DNA from: Thalassospira sp. MCCC 1A01428
Lineage (GTDB): Bacteria > Pseudomonadota > Alphaproteobacteria > Rhodospirillales > Thalassospiraceae
NCBI RefSeq assembly: GCF_002115825.1
Contig: NZ_JFJZ01000032.1
Location: 1-54,356 of the forward strand
Reading direction: 5' to 3'
DNA: 54,356 bases
Shown here piece by piece: positions 17,391 through 26,198 of this stretch. Numbering within the stretch: the first letter of the stretch is position 1; every line of letters starts with the position of its first letter. Under the pieces are notes generated by a model. It was not told where the DNA came from. It saw nothing but the letters and a program-made list of their open reading frames with translations, and made no database searches. The translations under genes and the position numbers were made by a program.

Positions 17391-18173
17391 ATGAGCGATC
17401 AAAACCACGCACAGGTTGCCTTCATTACCGGCGGCGCACAGGGCTTGGGATTGGGCATCAGCCGGTATTTATTAAATAATGGCTGGAAAGTCATGATGTT
17501 TGACCGCGATGAAGAAGCCGGCCGCGACGCCATGGATGCCCTGGACGAAAAAAGTCGGACACGCTGCCTGTTTTTTGCCGGTGACGTAACCGATGAACAG
17601 GACGTGGCCATTGCTGTTCAGCGCACGGTTGACCGCTTTGGCCGCATTGACGGGCTGGTTAACAATGCCGGTATCGCCAACCCCGATAACGGATCGTTTG
17701 AACATCTGGACTGGCAAGCCTGGCGTCGTATCATAGATGTTAATCTGGGCGGTGCCTTTCTGGTGGCAAAACATGCGACCCAGCATTTACGAAAACATCA
17801 TGGTGCCATCGTCAATATCTCGTCGACACGCGCCTTTCAATCCGAAGCCAATAGCGAAGCCTATGCCGCAACCAAGGGCGGGCTTGTGTCGCTCACCCAT
17901 GCAATGGCCATCAGTCTGTCAGGGGATATTCGCGTCAACGCCATCGCCCCGGGCTGGATCGAGGTGGGCGACTGGAAAAAAGCGTCGGAAAAAACACAGC
18001 CCAACCATAGCGAAAGCGACAAAAAGCAGCACCCCGCCGGCCGGGTTGGTATCCCCGATGATATTGCCCACGCCGTCGCCTTTTTGCTGGATGGCGAAAA
18101 GTCCGGCTTCATTACCGGTGAAACCCTGCGCATTGACGGCGGCATGACACACAAAATGATCTATCAGGATTAA
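17391..18173 (+). CDS. SDR-family NAD(P)-dependent oxidoreductase
   Basis: 260 aa classical short-chain dehydrogenase. The cofactor motif FITGGAQGLGLGISRYLL is at the N-terminus, VNNAGIANPD is the structural NNAG motif, the catalytic serine is in NISSTRAFQS and the YAATKGG motif supplies Tyr and Lys. The C-terminus ends TGETLRIDGGMTHKM. A basic residue pattern after the second strand (FDRDEEAG) gives an aspartate, suggesting NAD rather than NADP. The ribosome site AAGGAAA precedes the ATG. It lies 75 bp after the interrupted MDR gene and may share its transcript. The substrate cannot be read from sequence. Confidence 0.9.
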   Translation: MSDQNHAQVAFITGGAQGLGLGISRYLLNNGWKVMMFDRDEEAGRDAMDALDEKSRTRCLFFAGDVTDEQDVAIAVQRTVDRFGRIDGLVNNAGIANPDNGSFEHLDWQAWRRIIDVNLGGAFLVAKHATQHLRKHHGAIVNISSTRAFQSEANSEAYAATKGGLVSLTHAMAISLSGDIRVNAIAPGWIEVGDWKKASEKTQPNHSESDKKQHPAGRVGIPDDIAHAVAFLLDGEKSGFITGETLRIDGGMTHKMIYQD

Positions 18174-18226
18174 ATCCGCCCGCCTCCAACAGTGCGACTC
18201 GTTCGCATTGTTAAATAACAACACCA

Positions 18227-18272
18227 AATAACAGCCCCTGTCAGCCGATATAGCCAGGGGCTGTTATTTATT
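18227..18272 (+). terminator. Rho-independent terminator after SDR gene
   Basis: AATAACAGCCCCTG (18227-18240) and CAGGGGCTGTTATT (18255-18268) form a 14-bp perfect stem, with TATTTTC following. Confidence 0.88.
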
Positions 18273-18390
18273 TTCGCGTCAGATCACACGCAAAAAGCGT
18301 AAATCCCCTATACCCCTTCCATTCTTCACACGTAAAAGTGGCCGTTCCACAAACCACAGAATTGAAAAACTGAGCTTTTATATCGCTACT

Positions 18391-18409
18391 GATAATCATG
18401 ATCATTATC
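18391..18409. promoter_or_regulatory. Fur box upstream of TonB receptor
   Basis: The 19-mer starting GATAATCATG and ending TCATTATC matches the classical Fur consensus at 17 of 19 positions, differing at positions 7 and 10. It lies 82 bp before the receptor ATG, as expected for iron-repressed transcription. Confidence 0.85.
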
Positions 18410-18491
18410 ATTGCGATTGATTATTAATAATGTTATCGGAGGGTCAGTTTTGCAGGCACGAAGGCCTGCGTAAAATTCTTGGGGAACCGAT

Positions 18492-20711
18492 ATGTCACTT
18501 TCTGCAAAATGCTATGGCCCGTTGGGATTGGCCCTTTTGGCATCTGCAAGCCTGCTTGCACTATCAAGCGGCACTGTCTTGGCACAGGAAGCATCCACGA
18601 CCAAAACAAAAGACAACACCATCCAGCTTGATCCTATTACAGTCGAAGGCCAGGCACAGCAGGAAGCTGGCGACCCAACCCCACCCGTCTATGCCGGCGG
18701 CCAGGTTGCCACAGGTGGCCGTGCCGGTATTCTGGGGAACAAGGATACGTTTGATACGGCAATCAACACATCTTCCTATACCGAAAAGCTGATCAAGGAT
18801 CAGCAGGCCGATACCATTGCCGATGTGGTCGATAATGACCCCGGTGTTGTCACATCCTACAGCTATGGCGGGTCGGGCGATCGTTACATGATCCGCGGTT
18901 TTGTCCTTGATGGCGATGATGTTTCGCTTGATGGCCTGTATGGCACGGCACCGCGCCAGTTGGTGGATGTATCGATGTATGATCGCGTCGAAGTCACCAA
19001 GGGGGCATCGGGCTTTATCAACGGCATGTCACCGGGCGGCAGCGGCATTGGCGGTGCCATCAACCTGGTTCCCAAACGTGCCACCGACACCCCGATTACC
19101 AGCCTGACCACGACCTATGGCATGGACAGCGAAGTCGGCACCCACCTTGATGTGGGCCGCCGTTTTGGCAAGGACAACCAGTTTGGCATCCGCGCCAATC
19201 TGAAATACAGCGACGGCGAAACATCCATTGATGATGAAGAACGCGAAACCATCGCCGGTGCCCTGTCATTTGATTATCGCGGCGATGACACCCGCATCAC
19301 CATCGATAGCGGCCATAACGAAAAAAACACCGATCACGGCCGCACATCCATCACGCTTAACAGCGCGCTGACAGCAATCCCCGATGCCCCGTCCGCATCC
19401 CACAATTTTAACGCCGATGGCACCTGGGCCGACCTGCAGGATGATTTTGTCCAGGGTCGCATCGAACATGATTTTAGCGAAAATATCATGGGTTACGCCG
19501 CCATTGGCACCCGCCATATGGAAGAATCCGGCATTTATTCCACCTCGCGCATCGATGGCACCGATGGCACCATGAGCTACAGCAGCTCCTATATCGTGCG
19601 TGAAGACACCACCAACAGCGCCATGGGTGGCGCGCGGATAAAATTCGATACCCTTGATATTTCACACGAACTCAATGTTGGTGCATCGGGCATGTGGAGC
19701 AAAAGCCATCAGGCCTGGGCCTTTGCCAACGGCTTTGCGCGTAACAACGGCAATATCTACGGGGAAACACCATCATCCTACCCGGCACTGGGGGCTGCCA
19801 CCGGCGATCTGAACGATCCCGGCCTGCGCAACACCAATGACCTGACCAGCTATTTCATCGCTGATACGCTTAACTTCCTTGATGACCGCGTACATTTTAC
19901 CGCCGGTGTCCGTCGCCAGTCCGTCACCACACGGCAGTTCGACCTGACCAGTGGTGCGCGCACCATCAATTACAGCGCCGATGAATACACGCCGATGTTT
20001 GGTGTCGTCGGAAACGTGACCGAACAGGTCTCCGTCTATGCCAATTACATGGAATCACTTTCGCCGGGTGAAACAGCACCTTCTGCCGGTTCTGACCCGA
20101 CCCTGACCAACCCCAGCGAACAGCTTGCCCCCTACACGTCCGAACAATATGAAATCGGCGTCAAAGCCGATTACGGCACCATTGGCGGCAGCATCGCCCT
20201 GTTCCAGATCGAAAAGCCGTCAGCCTATAAAAATGCCAGCAACACATTTGCCGCCGATGGCGAACAACGCAACCGCGGTCTGGAACTTCAGGTATTTGGC
20301 GAACCGGTTCAAGGCACCCGCATTCTGGGTGGCGTCACCCTGCTCGATGCCCAGCTAACCGACACCCAAAACGGCACCAATAATGGCAATAGCCCCATTG
20401 CCGTGCCCGACTATGTCGCAAAACTGGGCGTGGAATATGATTTGCCCTTCCTTCATGGTGCAACGGTCAATGCCCGTGTCATCCATACGGCGTCACAATA
20501 TGCCGATGCTGCCAACACCCTTGAAATTCCGTCATGGACGCGTCTTGACCTTGGCGCACGTTATGAAACCGAAGTTGGCAACTATCCGGTTACCATGCGT
20601 GCCAATGTCGAGAACGTCACCAATAACGACTATTGGGCGTCGGCCAATGGCGGGTATCTGACGATGGGCGCGCCATTAACCGCAAAAGTCTCGCTAACGG
20701 TTGATTTCTAA
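18492..20711 (+). CDS. TonB-dependent siderophore receptor
   Basis: 739 aa outer-membrane receptor. A Sec signal peptide (MSLSAKCYGPLGLALLASAS to about VLAQEAS) is followed by a plug domain with SYTEKLIKDQQADTIADVV, DRYMIRGFVLDG, VDVSMYDRVEVTKGAS and GIGGAINLVPKRA. A long beta-barrel region follows, ending with the typical terminal phenylalanine (KVSLTVDF). The plug pattern is that of ferric siderophore receptors of the FhuE/FoxA/FcuA type; the exact siderophore is not readable. Expression is probably repressed by iron through the Fur box 82 bp upstream. GGGGA precedes the ATG. It is monocistronic, with a terminator after the stop. Confidence 0.93.
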   Translation: MSLSAKCYGPLGLALLASASLLALSSGTVLAQEASTTKTKDNTIQLDPITVEGQAQQEAGDPTPPVYAGGQVATGGRAGILGNKDTFDTAINTSSYTEKLIKDQQADTIADVVDNDPGVVTSYSYGGSGDRYMIRGFVLDGDDVSLDGLYGTAPRQLVDVSMYDRVEVTKGASGFINGMSPGGSGIGGAINLVPKRATDTPITSLTTTYGMDSEVGTHLDVGRRFGKDNQFGIRANLKYSDGETSIDDEERETIAGALSFDYRGDDTRITIDSGHNEKNTDHGRTSITLNSALTAIPDAPSASHNFNADGTWADLQDDFVQGRIEHDFSENIMGYAAIGTRHMEESGIYSTSRIDGTDGTMSYSSSYIVREDTTNSAMGGARIKFDTLDISHELNVGASGMWSKSHQAWAFANGFARNNGNIYGETPSSYPALGAATGDLNDPGLRNTNDLTSYFIADTLNFLDDRVHFTAGVRRQSVTTRQFDLTSGARTINYSADEYTPMFGVVGNVTEQVSVYANYMESLSPGETAPSAGSDPTLTNPSEQLAPYTSEQYEIGVKADYGTIGGSIALFQIEKPSAYKNASNTFAADGEQRNRGLELQVFGEPVQGTRILGGVTLLDAQLTDTQNGTNNGNSPIAVPDYVAKLGVEYDLPFLHGATVNARVIHTASQYADAANTLEIPSWTRLDLGARYETEVGNYPVTMRANVENVTNNDYWASANGGYLTMGAPLTAKVSLTVDF

Positions 20712-20737
20712 TTCATCTGCCATCTACACAAAAACAG

Positions 20738-20770
20738 ACGCCACCCTTTAACCGGGTGGCGTTTCATTTT
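20738..20770 (+). terminator. Rho-independent terminator after TonB receptor
   Basis: ACGCCACCC (20738-20746) and GGGTGGCGT (20754-20762) form a 9-bp stem, followed by TTCATTTT. Confidence 0.85.
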
Positions 20771-20812
20771 TGGCGAATGGACTTGGCATTTGTCACAACT
20801 GGCAGGCTAACC

Positions 20813-20947
20813 TTATCCGTTCCCAAGTATAAACAAGGTCGCCAACGTCATCCCTGTCAGTAAAACGGTCGCTTTGGCAACAAACATTTCCCAGGGTTCG
20901 TGAACGCACCGGGCAACATACCGGCCATTTTCATTTAAACTTGCCAC
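20813..20947 (-). CDS. Candidate 44-aa single-span membrane protein
   Basis: A GTG-initiated frame of 44 codons that starts 8 bp after the stop of the upstream minus-strand gene. The product begins MASLNENGRYVARCVHEPWE and ends with a hydrophobic span (TVLLTGMTLATLFILG) and GNG. The ordered layout (polar N-terminus, HEPWE, transmembrane helix, stop) looks like a real small membrane protein rather than a chance frame. There is no good ribosome site, so translational coupling to the preceding gene would be needed. Function unknown; I do not recognise the family. Confidence 0.45.
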   Translation of the reverse strand: MASLNENGRYVARCVHEPWEMFVAKATVLLTGMTLATLFILGNG

Positions 20948-20955
20948 GGCAAATA

Positions 20956-21309
20956 TCACTGCAGCGTTCCGTTGCCATTATCGGGATGCAACACAGGAAT
21001 ATCCTGCTTATTGTCGCTGGCAGATATTGACGGCCCGGTAACGTTGCATTGGCCCTGATCGATCAAAATGGCATGGTCAAGCGCACGCGGATCAATAGGC
21101 AACGTCCGTTCCACGATCGCGCTGCCCTTCTGGCCGCGCACATGCAACAACGTTGCTGTCCGACGATAGGCAAGAAACGAAACCCCTTCGATCAGCTCTT
21201 CTTCAGTTTCAACGTCATAATCGCCACCGGGAAAGGTTTCGTCGTAACCCTTCAATTTAAAGGATCCAAAAAAGACAACCTGCTTATGGCTTACGCGCGT
21301 GATTGGCAT
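20956..21309 (-). CDS. Conserved alphaproteobacterial hypothetical protein
   Basis: 117 aa. The ATG at 21309 has AAGG eight bases upstream; the longer frame to 21471 runs across the adjacent gene and was not used. The core FGSFKLKGYDETFPGGDYDV, ETEEELIEGVSFLAYRRTAT and RTLPIDPRALDHAILID resembles a family of small uncharacterised proteins common in Bradyrhizobium and relatives (pattern: F-x-L-x-G-D-x-x-P-x-G-x-Y-x-V-x-TDEELIEG-x-SF-x-x-YRR). No signal peptide or membrane span. It is the middle gene of a three-gene small-protein cassette. Function unknown. Confidence 0.75.
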   Translation of the reverse strand: MPITRVSHKQVVFFGSFKLKGYDETFPGGDYDVETEEELIEGVSFLAYRRTATLLHVRGQKGSAIVERTLPIDPRALDHAILIDQGQCNVTGPSISASDNKQDIPVLHPDNGNGTLQ

Positions 21310-21382
21310 TTTCATCACCTTTAAAATATCAAATGAACAACGGAAAAAGGGGAAAATTCCCCTTCCACCATTCGCCTGAAAG

Positions 21383-21520
21383 CTAGCTTTTTTTGGCTGA
21401 TTTTGCTTCCGGCTTTGCCTTTGGCACAGCGGAGTCAACCGGATGAGCGGCCTTCGCCGGCTGATTGGCAACAGGAGCAGTTGATTTATTCTGAGAGGCA
21501 GAGAATTTCTGGAAACTCAT
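21383..21520 (-). CDS. 45-aa Ala/Lys/Pro-rich basic small protein
   Basis: 45 aa (46 if the tandem ATG at 21523 is used) with a strong GGAGG ribosome site. It begins MSFQKFSASQNKS and ends in a lysine/alanine/proline tail (PKAKPEAKSAKKS) like the disordered tails of histone H1-like or ribosome-associated proteins. There is no membrane span and it is probably intrinsically disordered and cytoplasmic. It lies 73 bp upstream of the DUF-like gene on the same strand, so the two probably share a promoter in the AT-rich region to the right. Function unknown. Confidence 0.65.
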   Translation of the reverse strand: MSFQKFSASQNKSTAPVANQPAKAAHPVDSAVPKAKPEAKSAKKS

Positions 21521-21866
21521 CATGCTTCCTCCATTTTGAAAGCCAGGAATCTGACTTAGTAAACCAACGTTGCGCCTTTTAAATAAAAAAGTCAATCAAC
21601 AATAAATAAATATCCGAAAATTACTTAATTTTACCAAATTAAAAAGACATAATTAAAACATAAACCCAAAAAATACCTTCACTACTTGAAATAAAAATAG
21701 ATTTTATCAAGTAAAACTTCGGAAAAATCCCGAGATCATTTCATACAACCCTGCGCCGAATTCCTCCACCGGCAAAGAAAAACGCCGCCAAAATAAACTT
21801 GGCGGCGTTTCAAAGTCTTGTTTCCAAATCGGCTAAAAAGCCTGAATTTGGCCCGTAAATGATAAT
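21521..21866. other. AT-rich intergenic region, promoter of small-protein cassette
   Basis: 346 bp with no gene. From about 21575 to 21720 it is strikingly AT-rich against the GC-richer surroundings, with ACTTGA (21684-21689) and TCAAGT (21707-21712) as an inverted repeat. It likely contains the promoter for the 45-aa protein operon. The right side holds the dxs terminator. Confidence 0.5.
21777..21811 (-). terminator. Rho-independent terminator after dxs
   Basis: AAACGCCGCCAA and TTGGCGGCGTTT form a 12-bp stem. Read on the minus strand it ends GGCGGCGTTTTTC, giving the U-tract just past the dxs stop. Confidence 0.85.
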
Positions 21867-23783
21867 TTATGCCCGGGCTTTATTTTCCGAAAGCCCCAAG
21901 GCATCAAGGGCCGTACGAACAATTGCGTTCGCATCCAGGCCTGCTTCAGCATATTGCTTTTCCGGTTTGTCATGGTCCAAAAGACGGTCCGGCAATGCCA
22001 TTGTCCGCACCTTTAACCCGTGATCAAGCAAACCTTCACCGGCCATATGCTGCAGAACCATCGCCCCAAAACCACCTATCGCCCCCTCTTCAATCGTGAT
22101 CAATACTTCGTGGTTTCGGGCCAATTGTGCAATCAATTCACCATCCAGCGGCTTGGCGAACCGGGCATCGGCCACCGTGGTGGACAAACCACGTGCGCCC
22201 AGATCTTCAGCCGCTGACAAAGATTCGGCAAGGCGCGTACCATAAGACAGGATCGCAATCTTGCTGCCTTCACGTAAAACACGGCCCTTGCCAATTTCCA
22301 GCACCTGCCCTTCGGCCGGCATTTCAACACCAACGCCTTCGCCACGCGGATAGCGAAATGCACTGGGCCGATCATCAATGGACCAGGCCGTTGTGGTCAT
22401 ATGTACAAGTTCAGCTTCATCTGCCGCTGCCATCAACACAATGTTGGGCAAACAACCCAGATACGCCAGATCATAGGCCCCGGCGTGGGTTGCACCATCG
22501 GCCCCAACCAGCCCGGCACGGTCCAGCGCAAAGCGTACCGGCAGGTTTTGCACCACCACATCATGCACCAGCTGGTCATACCCGCGTTGCAGGAACGTCG
22601 AATAAATGGTGCAAAACGGCTTATAGCCTTCGCATGCCATACCGGCCGCAAAGGTGACGGCATGTTGTTCGGCAATGCCAACATCAAATGAACGTTCGGG
22701 GAAGGCATCGGCAAACAGGTTAACACCGGTGCCTGATGGCATGGCCGCTGTAATGGCGGTAACTTTTTCGTCTTTCTCGCCCAGCTTCACCAGCGTTTCG
22801 CCATACACCTTGGTGTAAGATGGCGCATTGGGGGTTGGCTTGGCCTGCTTGCCGGTCACCACATCAAATTTGGCAACACCGTGATATTTATCGGTCGCAT
22901 TTTCGGCCGGGGCATACCCCTTGCCTTTCTGCGTTACCGCATGGATCAAAACCGGGCCATCAAGGTCGGCATCACGTACGTTTCGCAATACCGGCAATAA
23001 ATGGTCCAGATTATGCCCGTCAATCGGCCCGACATAAAAGAAACCCATTTCTTCAAAAAGGGTCCCGCCGGTTACCATACCCCGGGTATATTCTTCAATT
23101 TTGCGGGCAGCTTCCTCGATCTGGCGGGGTAAATGTTTGGTCAGGCCCTTGGCAGCATTGCGCAAGCCCTGATAACTTTTGCCCGAAATCAAACGTGATA
23201 AATACCCCGACATCGAGCCGACCGGCGGGGCAATCGACATATCGTTATCGTTCAAAATCACGATTAACCGTTGATCGGTGGCCGCGGCGTTGTTCATCGC
23301 CTCGTAGGCCATGCCCGCACTCATCGCGCCATCCCCGATTACGGCAATAACGTTTTTACGGTCATCACTTGATAACTGGTTGGCAACCGCCATGCCCAAC
23401 CCGGCCGAAATCGATGTCGAGCTATGACCGGCCCCAAACGGATCATATTCGGATTCCGACCGTTTGGTGAAACCCGAAAGCCCGCCGCCCTGGCGCAAGG
23501 TCCGAATGCGATCGCGCCGCCCGGTCAGGATTTTATGGGGATAACACTGATGGCCCACATCCCAGATCAGCCGGTCATGCGGGGTATCAAACAGGTAATG
23601 GATGGCAACAGTCAGTTCGACAACGCCCAACCCGGCCCCCAGATGGCCGCCGGTAACCGAAACGGCATCAATGGTTTCCTGTCGCAATTCATCGGCAAGC
23701 TGGCGCAATTGTGCGGGCTGCAACTTGCGCAGGTCTGACGGGATCGTAACAGTGTCAAGCAGCGGGGTCTTGGAGGTGATCAT
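21867..23783 (-). CDS. dxs: 1-deoxy-D-xylulose-5-phosphate synthase
   Basis: 638 aa, full length. Dxs condenses pyruvate and glyceraldehyde-3-phosphate in the first step of the MEP isoprenoid pathway. It has the thiamine diphosphate motif [17 protein letters not shown] followed by [15 protein letters not shown] (~residues 150-195), [14 protein letters not shown], the transketolase core [19 protein letters not shown], and the C-terminal transketolase domain ([16 protein letters not shown]). It stands upstream of a terminator and downstream of ispA and a hydrolase on the same strand, the usual alphaproteobacterial isoprenoid block. Confidence 0.97.
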   Translation of the reverse strand: MITSKTPLLDTVTIPSDLRKLQPAQLRQLADELRQETIDAVSVTGGHLGAGLGVVELTVAIHYLFDTPHDRLIWDVGHQCYPHKILTGRRDRIRTLRQGGGLSGFTKRSESEYDPFGAGHSSTSISAGLGMAVANQLSSDDRKNVIAVIGDGAMSAGMAYEAMNNAAATDQRLIVILNDNDMSIAPPVGSMSGYLSRLISGKSYQGLRNAAKGLTKHLPRQIEEAARKIEEYTRGMVTGGTLFEEMGFFYVGPIDGHNLDHLLPVLRNVRDADLDGPVLIHAVTQKGKGYAPAENATDKYHGVAKFDVVTGKQAKPTPNAPSYTKVYGETLVKLGEKDEKVTAITAAMPSGTGVNLFADAFPERSFDVGIAEQHAVTFAAGMACEGYKPFCTIYSTFLQRGYDQLVHDVVVQNLPVRFALDRAGLVGADGATHAGAYDLAYLGCLPNIVLMAAADEAELVHMTTTAWSIDDRPSAFRYPRGEGVGVEMPAEGQVLEIGKGRVLREGSKIAILSYGTRLAESLSAAEDLGARGLSTTVADARFAKPLDGELIAQLARNHEVLITIEEGAIGGFGAMVLQHMAGEGLLDHGLKVRTMALPDRLLDHDKPEKQYAEAGLDANAIVRTALDALGLSENKARA

Positions 23784-23914
23784 GCCGAACTCGATTTTTG
23801 TGTTCTCTCAGCGTTGAATATCATTCCAACAGGGTGACGCTTTGATAGCTTCATTGCAAGGGGCGTAAAATAGCGAGGTTATGCAAAATTAGCGACCCCG
23901 AAATTATGGCAAAT

Positions 23915-24877
23915 TCAACGCGAATAAAGCCGATTTAAAAAGTGATGTACCAGTTGTTGCACACTATCGTGGATATGGTGCCTTTCCCGGCCAAAATCCC
24001 GGCATAAATGGGGAAAATTTTTCGCAATATATTCCGTACAGGGCGGTAAAAACGAAAAATGCCCTGAACCCTTTATCCGTGCAAATTTTGCCCGGCCTTG
24101 CAGCAGCGCACGAAACCGGACAGCATTGACATCATGCAATAATACTTCGTCCGTATCGGCCTCGATAAACAGCATTGGCATATCAAGGGGGGCGACACTT
24201 TCCTTTGTCGCCGCAACGCCAAATGCCGGTGCAATCATAATCAACGCGGAAATACGATCATCCCGCGCCAGAACAACCGGGGCGCCGTGCAGGTCGGTCA
24301 GGCGGCCAAGGGCAGCATCACCTGGCGCAAATTCGCAAATCACGCGATCACCATCCTGGTTCACATTGCAATATTGCGTCCATGCACTGGCATCAAACTG
24401 CCACCCGCCCAGCTTTAAAACCGTGGCCCCGCCCGCTGAATGTCCCAAGGCGGCAATTTTGTCAGTGTCGATATACGGGGCAATATCATCATGATCCAGC
24501 AACAGATCAAGCGCCTGTCGCATTTCAAGCGGCCGACGTTCAATAATCGTCAATGACCGGGCATCGCTGGCATCAAGGTAGTTATCGCCCACATGCTGTG
24601 GTGCTGCGACAATAAAGCCCCGTCGCGCCAAAAATTCCGCCAGCCAGAAATGCACAAACCGATGCCCTTCCGAACCGTGCGAAATCATCACCAAAGGAAA
24701 CGTTCCGGCATGGGCAAAGGGGGCATTGCGCGCCGCCGTGCTGGCAACTCCCATATGACGCACCGGCGTTTCCGCGGCAACGGCCGGATACCACAACGCC
24801 AGCGGAAACGGGTCCCGGTCAAAAACCCGATCCCGAAATCCGGCAGTGTAAGGCGGCTTGTCAGATGAAGGCATCAT
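23915..24877 (-). CDS. Alpha/beta hydrolase, PAF-acetylhydrolase/dienelactone hydrolase-like
   Basis: 320 aa. The start region SDKPPYTAGFRDRVFDRDPF and FPLALWYPA matches proteins annotated as predicted dienelactone hydrolases. The nucleophile elbow is GHSAGGATVLKLGG (~residues 145-158). A later aspartate (FIEADTDEVLL) and the histidine in GSGHFSFLPP complete a catalytic triad. MISHGSEGHRF supplies the oxyanion-side HG motif. No signal peptide, so it is probably cytoplasmic. It lies between ispA and dxs, an unusual insertion in the isoprenoid block, 20 bp after ispA. The substrate is unknown. Confidence 0.85.
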   Translation of the reverse strand: MMPSSDKPPYTAGFRDRVFDRDPFPLALWYPAVAAETPVRHMGVASTAARNAPFAHAGTFPLVMISHGSEGHRFVHFWLAEFLARRGFIVAAPQHVGDNYLDASDARSLTIIERRPLEMRQALDLLLDHDDIAPYIDTDKIAALGHSAGGATVLKLGGWQFDASAWTQYCNVNQDGDRVICEFAPGDAALGRLTDLHGAPVVLARDDRISALIMIAPAFGVAATKESVAPLDMPMLFIEADTDEVLLHDVNAVRFRALLQGRAKFARIKGSGHFSFLPPCTEYIAKNFPHLCRDFGRERHHIHDSVQQLVHHFLNRLYSR

Positions 24878-24897
24878 GGGCGCAAAGCCGTCACATA

Positions 24898-25791
24898 CTA
24901 GCGTTGGCGGCTAATCACAAACCGGGCAACAGCACGTAGCGATTCCGCTTCATCATCAAAAACATCCAGATGGTCAATTGCCTGATCACACAACATTTGC
25001 GCCTGCTCGCGCGCCTGATCCAGCCCCAGCAGTTTCACAAAGGTCGATTTTTCCTGCTCAACATCCTTGCCCGCCGTTTTGCCAAGGTCGGCACTACTGG
25101 CTTCCACATCAAGCAAATCGTCCTTGATCTGAAAAGCCAGGCCCATATCGTGGGCGTAGGCGCGCAGACCCATGCGCATGCTGGTCGGGGCCTTGCCTAA
25201 AATCGCCCCTGCTTCACAGGCAAAAGCAAACATCCGCCCGGTTTTTAACAAATGCAAATGGGTCACCTGTGCCTCGCTCAGGTTTTGCCCTTCGCCTGCC
25301 AGGTCAATCATTTGCCCGCCAACCATGCCGTGCGGCCCTGCTGCACCCGCCATTGCCCGCACAAGCTGGGTGCAAACACGCGGGTCCGGGTGGGTTTCTT
25401 CGTCCACCAGCACTTCAAATGCCTGGGTTAACAGGGCATCACCGGCCAAAATGGCGGTCGCTTCGTCAAACTGTTTGTGGCAACTGGGTTTGCCGCGGCG
25501 CAAATCATCATTGTCCATTGCCGGTAAATCGTCATGGATCAACGAATAGGTGTGCACCATTTCAATGGCCGCCGCAACGCGCAGCGCGGATGTGCGCGAC
25601 ACCCGGAAAAGCCCGGCCGATGCCATCACTAAAAAAGGCCGCAACCGTTTACCGTCACCCATTGTCGAATAGCGCATCGCTTCAAACAGACGCTGTTCAA
25701 TCTGTCCATCGGGACGCGGCAAAATCTTGTCAAGCATGGCACCAAGATCGGCAGAAGCCTCTCCCAATGCAGAAATCAGGTCATAGCTCAC
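24898..25791 (-). CDS. ispA: Farnesyl diphosphate synthase (polyprenyl synthetase)
   Basis: 297 aa. It elongates dimethylallyl and geranyl diphosphate with isopentenyl diphosphate to C15. The first aspartate-rich motif is DDLPAMDNDD (~residue 90-99) within HTYSLIHDDLPAMDNDDLRRGKPS, the second is FQIKDDLLDVE. GDGKRLRPFLVMAS is the conserved N-terminal substrate-binding arginine region. Residues before the first motif (YSLIH) fit a short-chain (C15) enzyme. xseB ends 24 bp upstream and the hydrolase follows 20 bp downstream, so it is co-transcribed in the xseB-ispA unit. Confidence 0.95.
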   Translation of the reverse strand: MSYDLISALGEASADLGAMLDKILPRPDGQIEQRLFEAMRYSTMGDGKRLRPFLVMASAGLFRVSRTSALRVAAAIEMVHTYSLIHDDLPAMDNDDLRRGKPSCHKQFDEATAILAGDALLTQAFEVLVDEETHPDPRVCTQLVRAMAGAAGPHGMVGGQMIDLAGEGQNLSEAQVTHLHLLKTGRMFAFACEAGAILGKAPTSMRMGLRAYAHDMGLAFQIKDDLLDVEASSADLGKTAGKDVEQEKSTFVKLLGLDQAREQAQMLCDQAIDHLDVFDDEAESLRAVARFVISRQR

Positions 25792-25815
25792 CTGGGACTC
25801 CGCCTTGAATGTGAA

Positions 25816-26073
25816 TTATTCGATTTCGGTGGCTGTGGCGCTCGGGCGGCCATCGGCACCCAGCGTAATTTTTTCGATACGTTCCTCGGCGGCGCGCAAT
25901 TTTTCGGCACAATGGCGTTTTAATGCAGCACCGCGTTCATATGAAGCAATCGCATCATCCAGGCCGACCTGCCCCTGTTCGAGCTGCCGCACCAGTGTTT
26001 CCAGCTGGCCCAGGGCCTCCTCGAAACTTAATTTGGCGATATCTTTGGGAATAACAGGGTTTGCATCGGACAT
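25816..26073 (-). CDS. xseB: Exodeoxyribonuclease VII small subunit
   Basis: 85 aa. The characteristic sequence is LSFEEALGQLETLVRQLEQG followed by GLDDAIASYERGAALKRHCA, a coiled helical protein that binds XseA to form the single-strand exonuclease VII. The length is normal. It precedes ispA by 24 bp as in many proteobacteria. The ribosome site AAAGGAG is just upstream of the ATG. Confidence 0.96.
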   Translation of the reverse strand: MSDANPVIPKDIAKLSFEEALGQLETLVRQLEQGQVGLDDAIASYERGAALKRHCAEKLRAAEERIEKITLGADGRPSATATEIE

Positions 26074-26198
26074 GTTTGCTCCTTTTTATTGGCTGGCGCG
26101 GAGTTTACGCGCAAGGATAGATCAGGGCAATACAAAGCCCCCGGGATTAATTCCCCCGGTGCCGGAAAAAAACATTGCCCGCACGAAACTGGTGAAAT

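Larger units (their letters stand above)
18174..18491. other. 318-bp intergenic region: terminator and Fur-type promoter
   Basis: The left part ends SDR transcription (terminator at 18227-18272). The right part holds a Fur box (18391-18409) and an AT-rich promoter region before the TonB receptor. No coding sequence seen. Confidence 0.7.
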
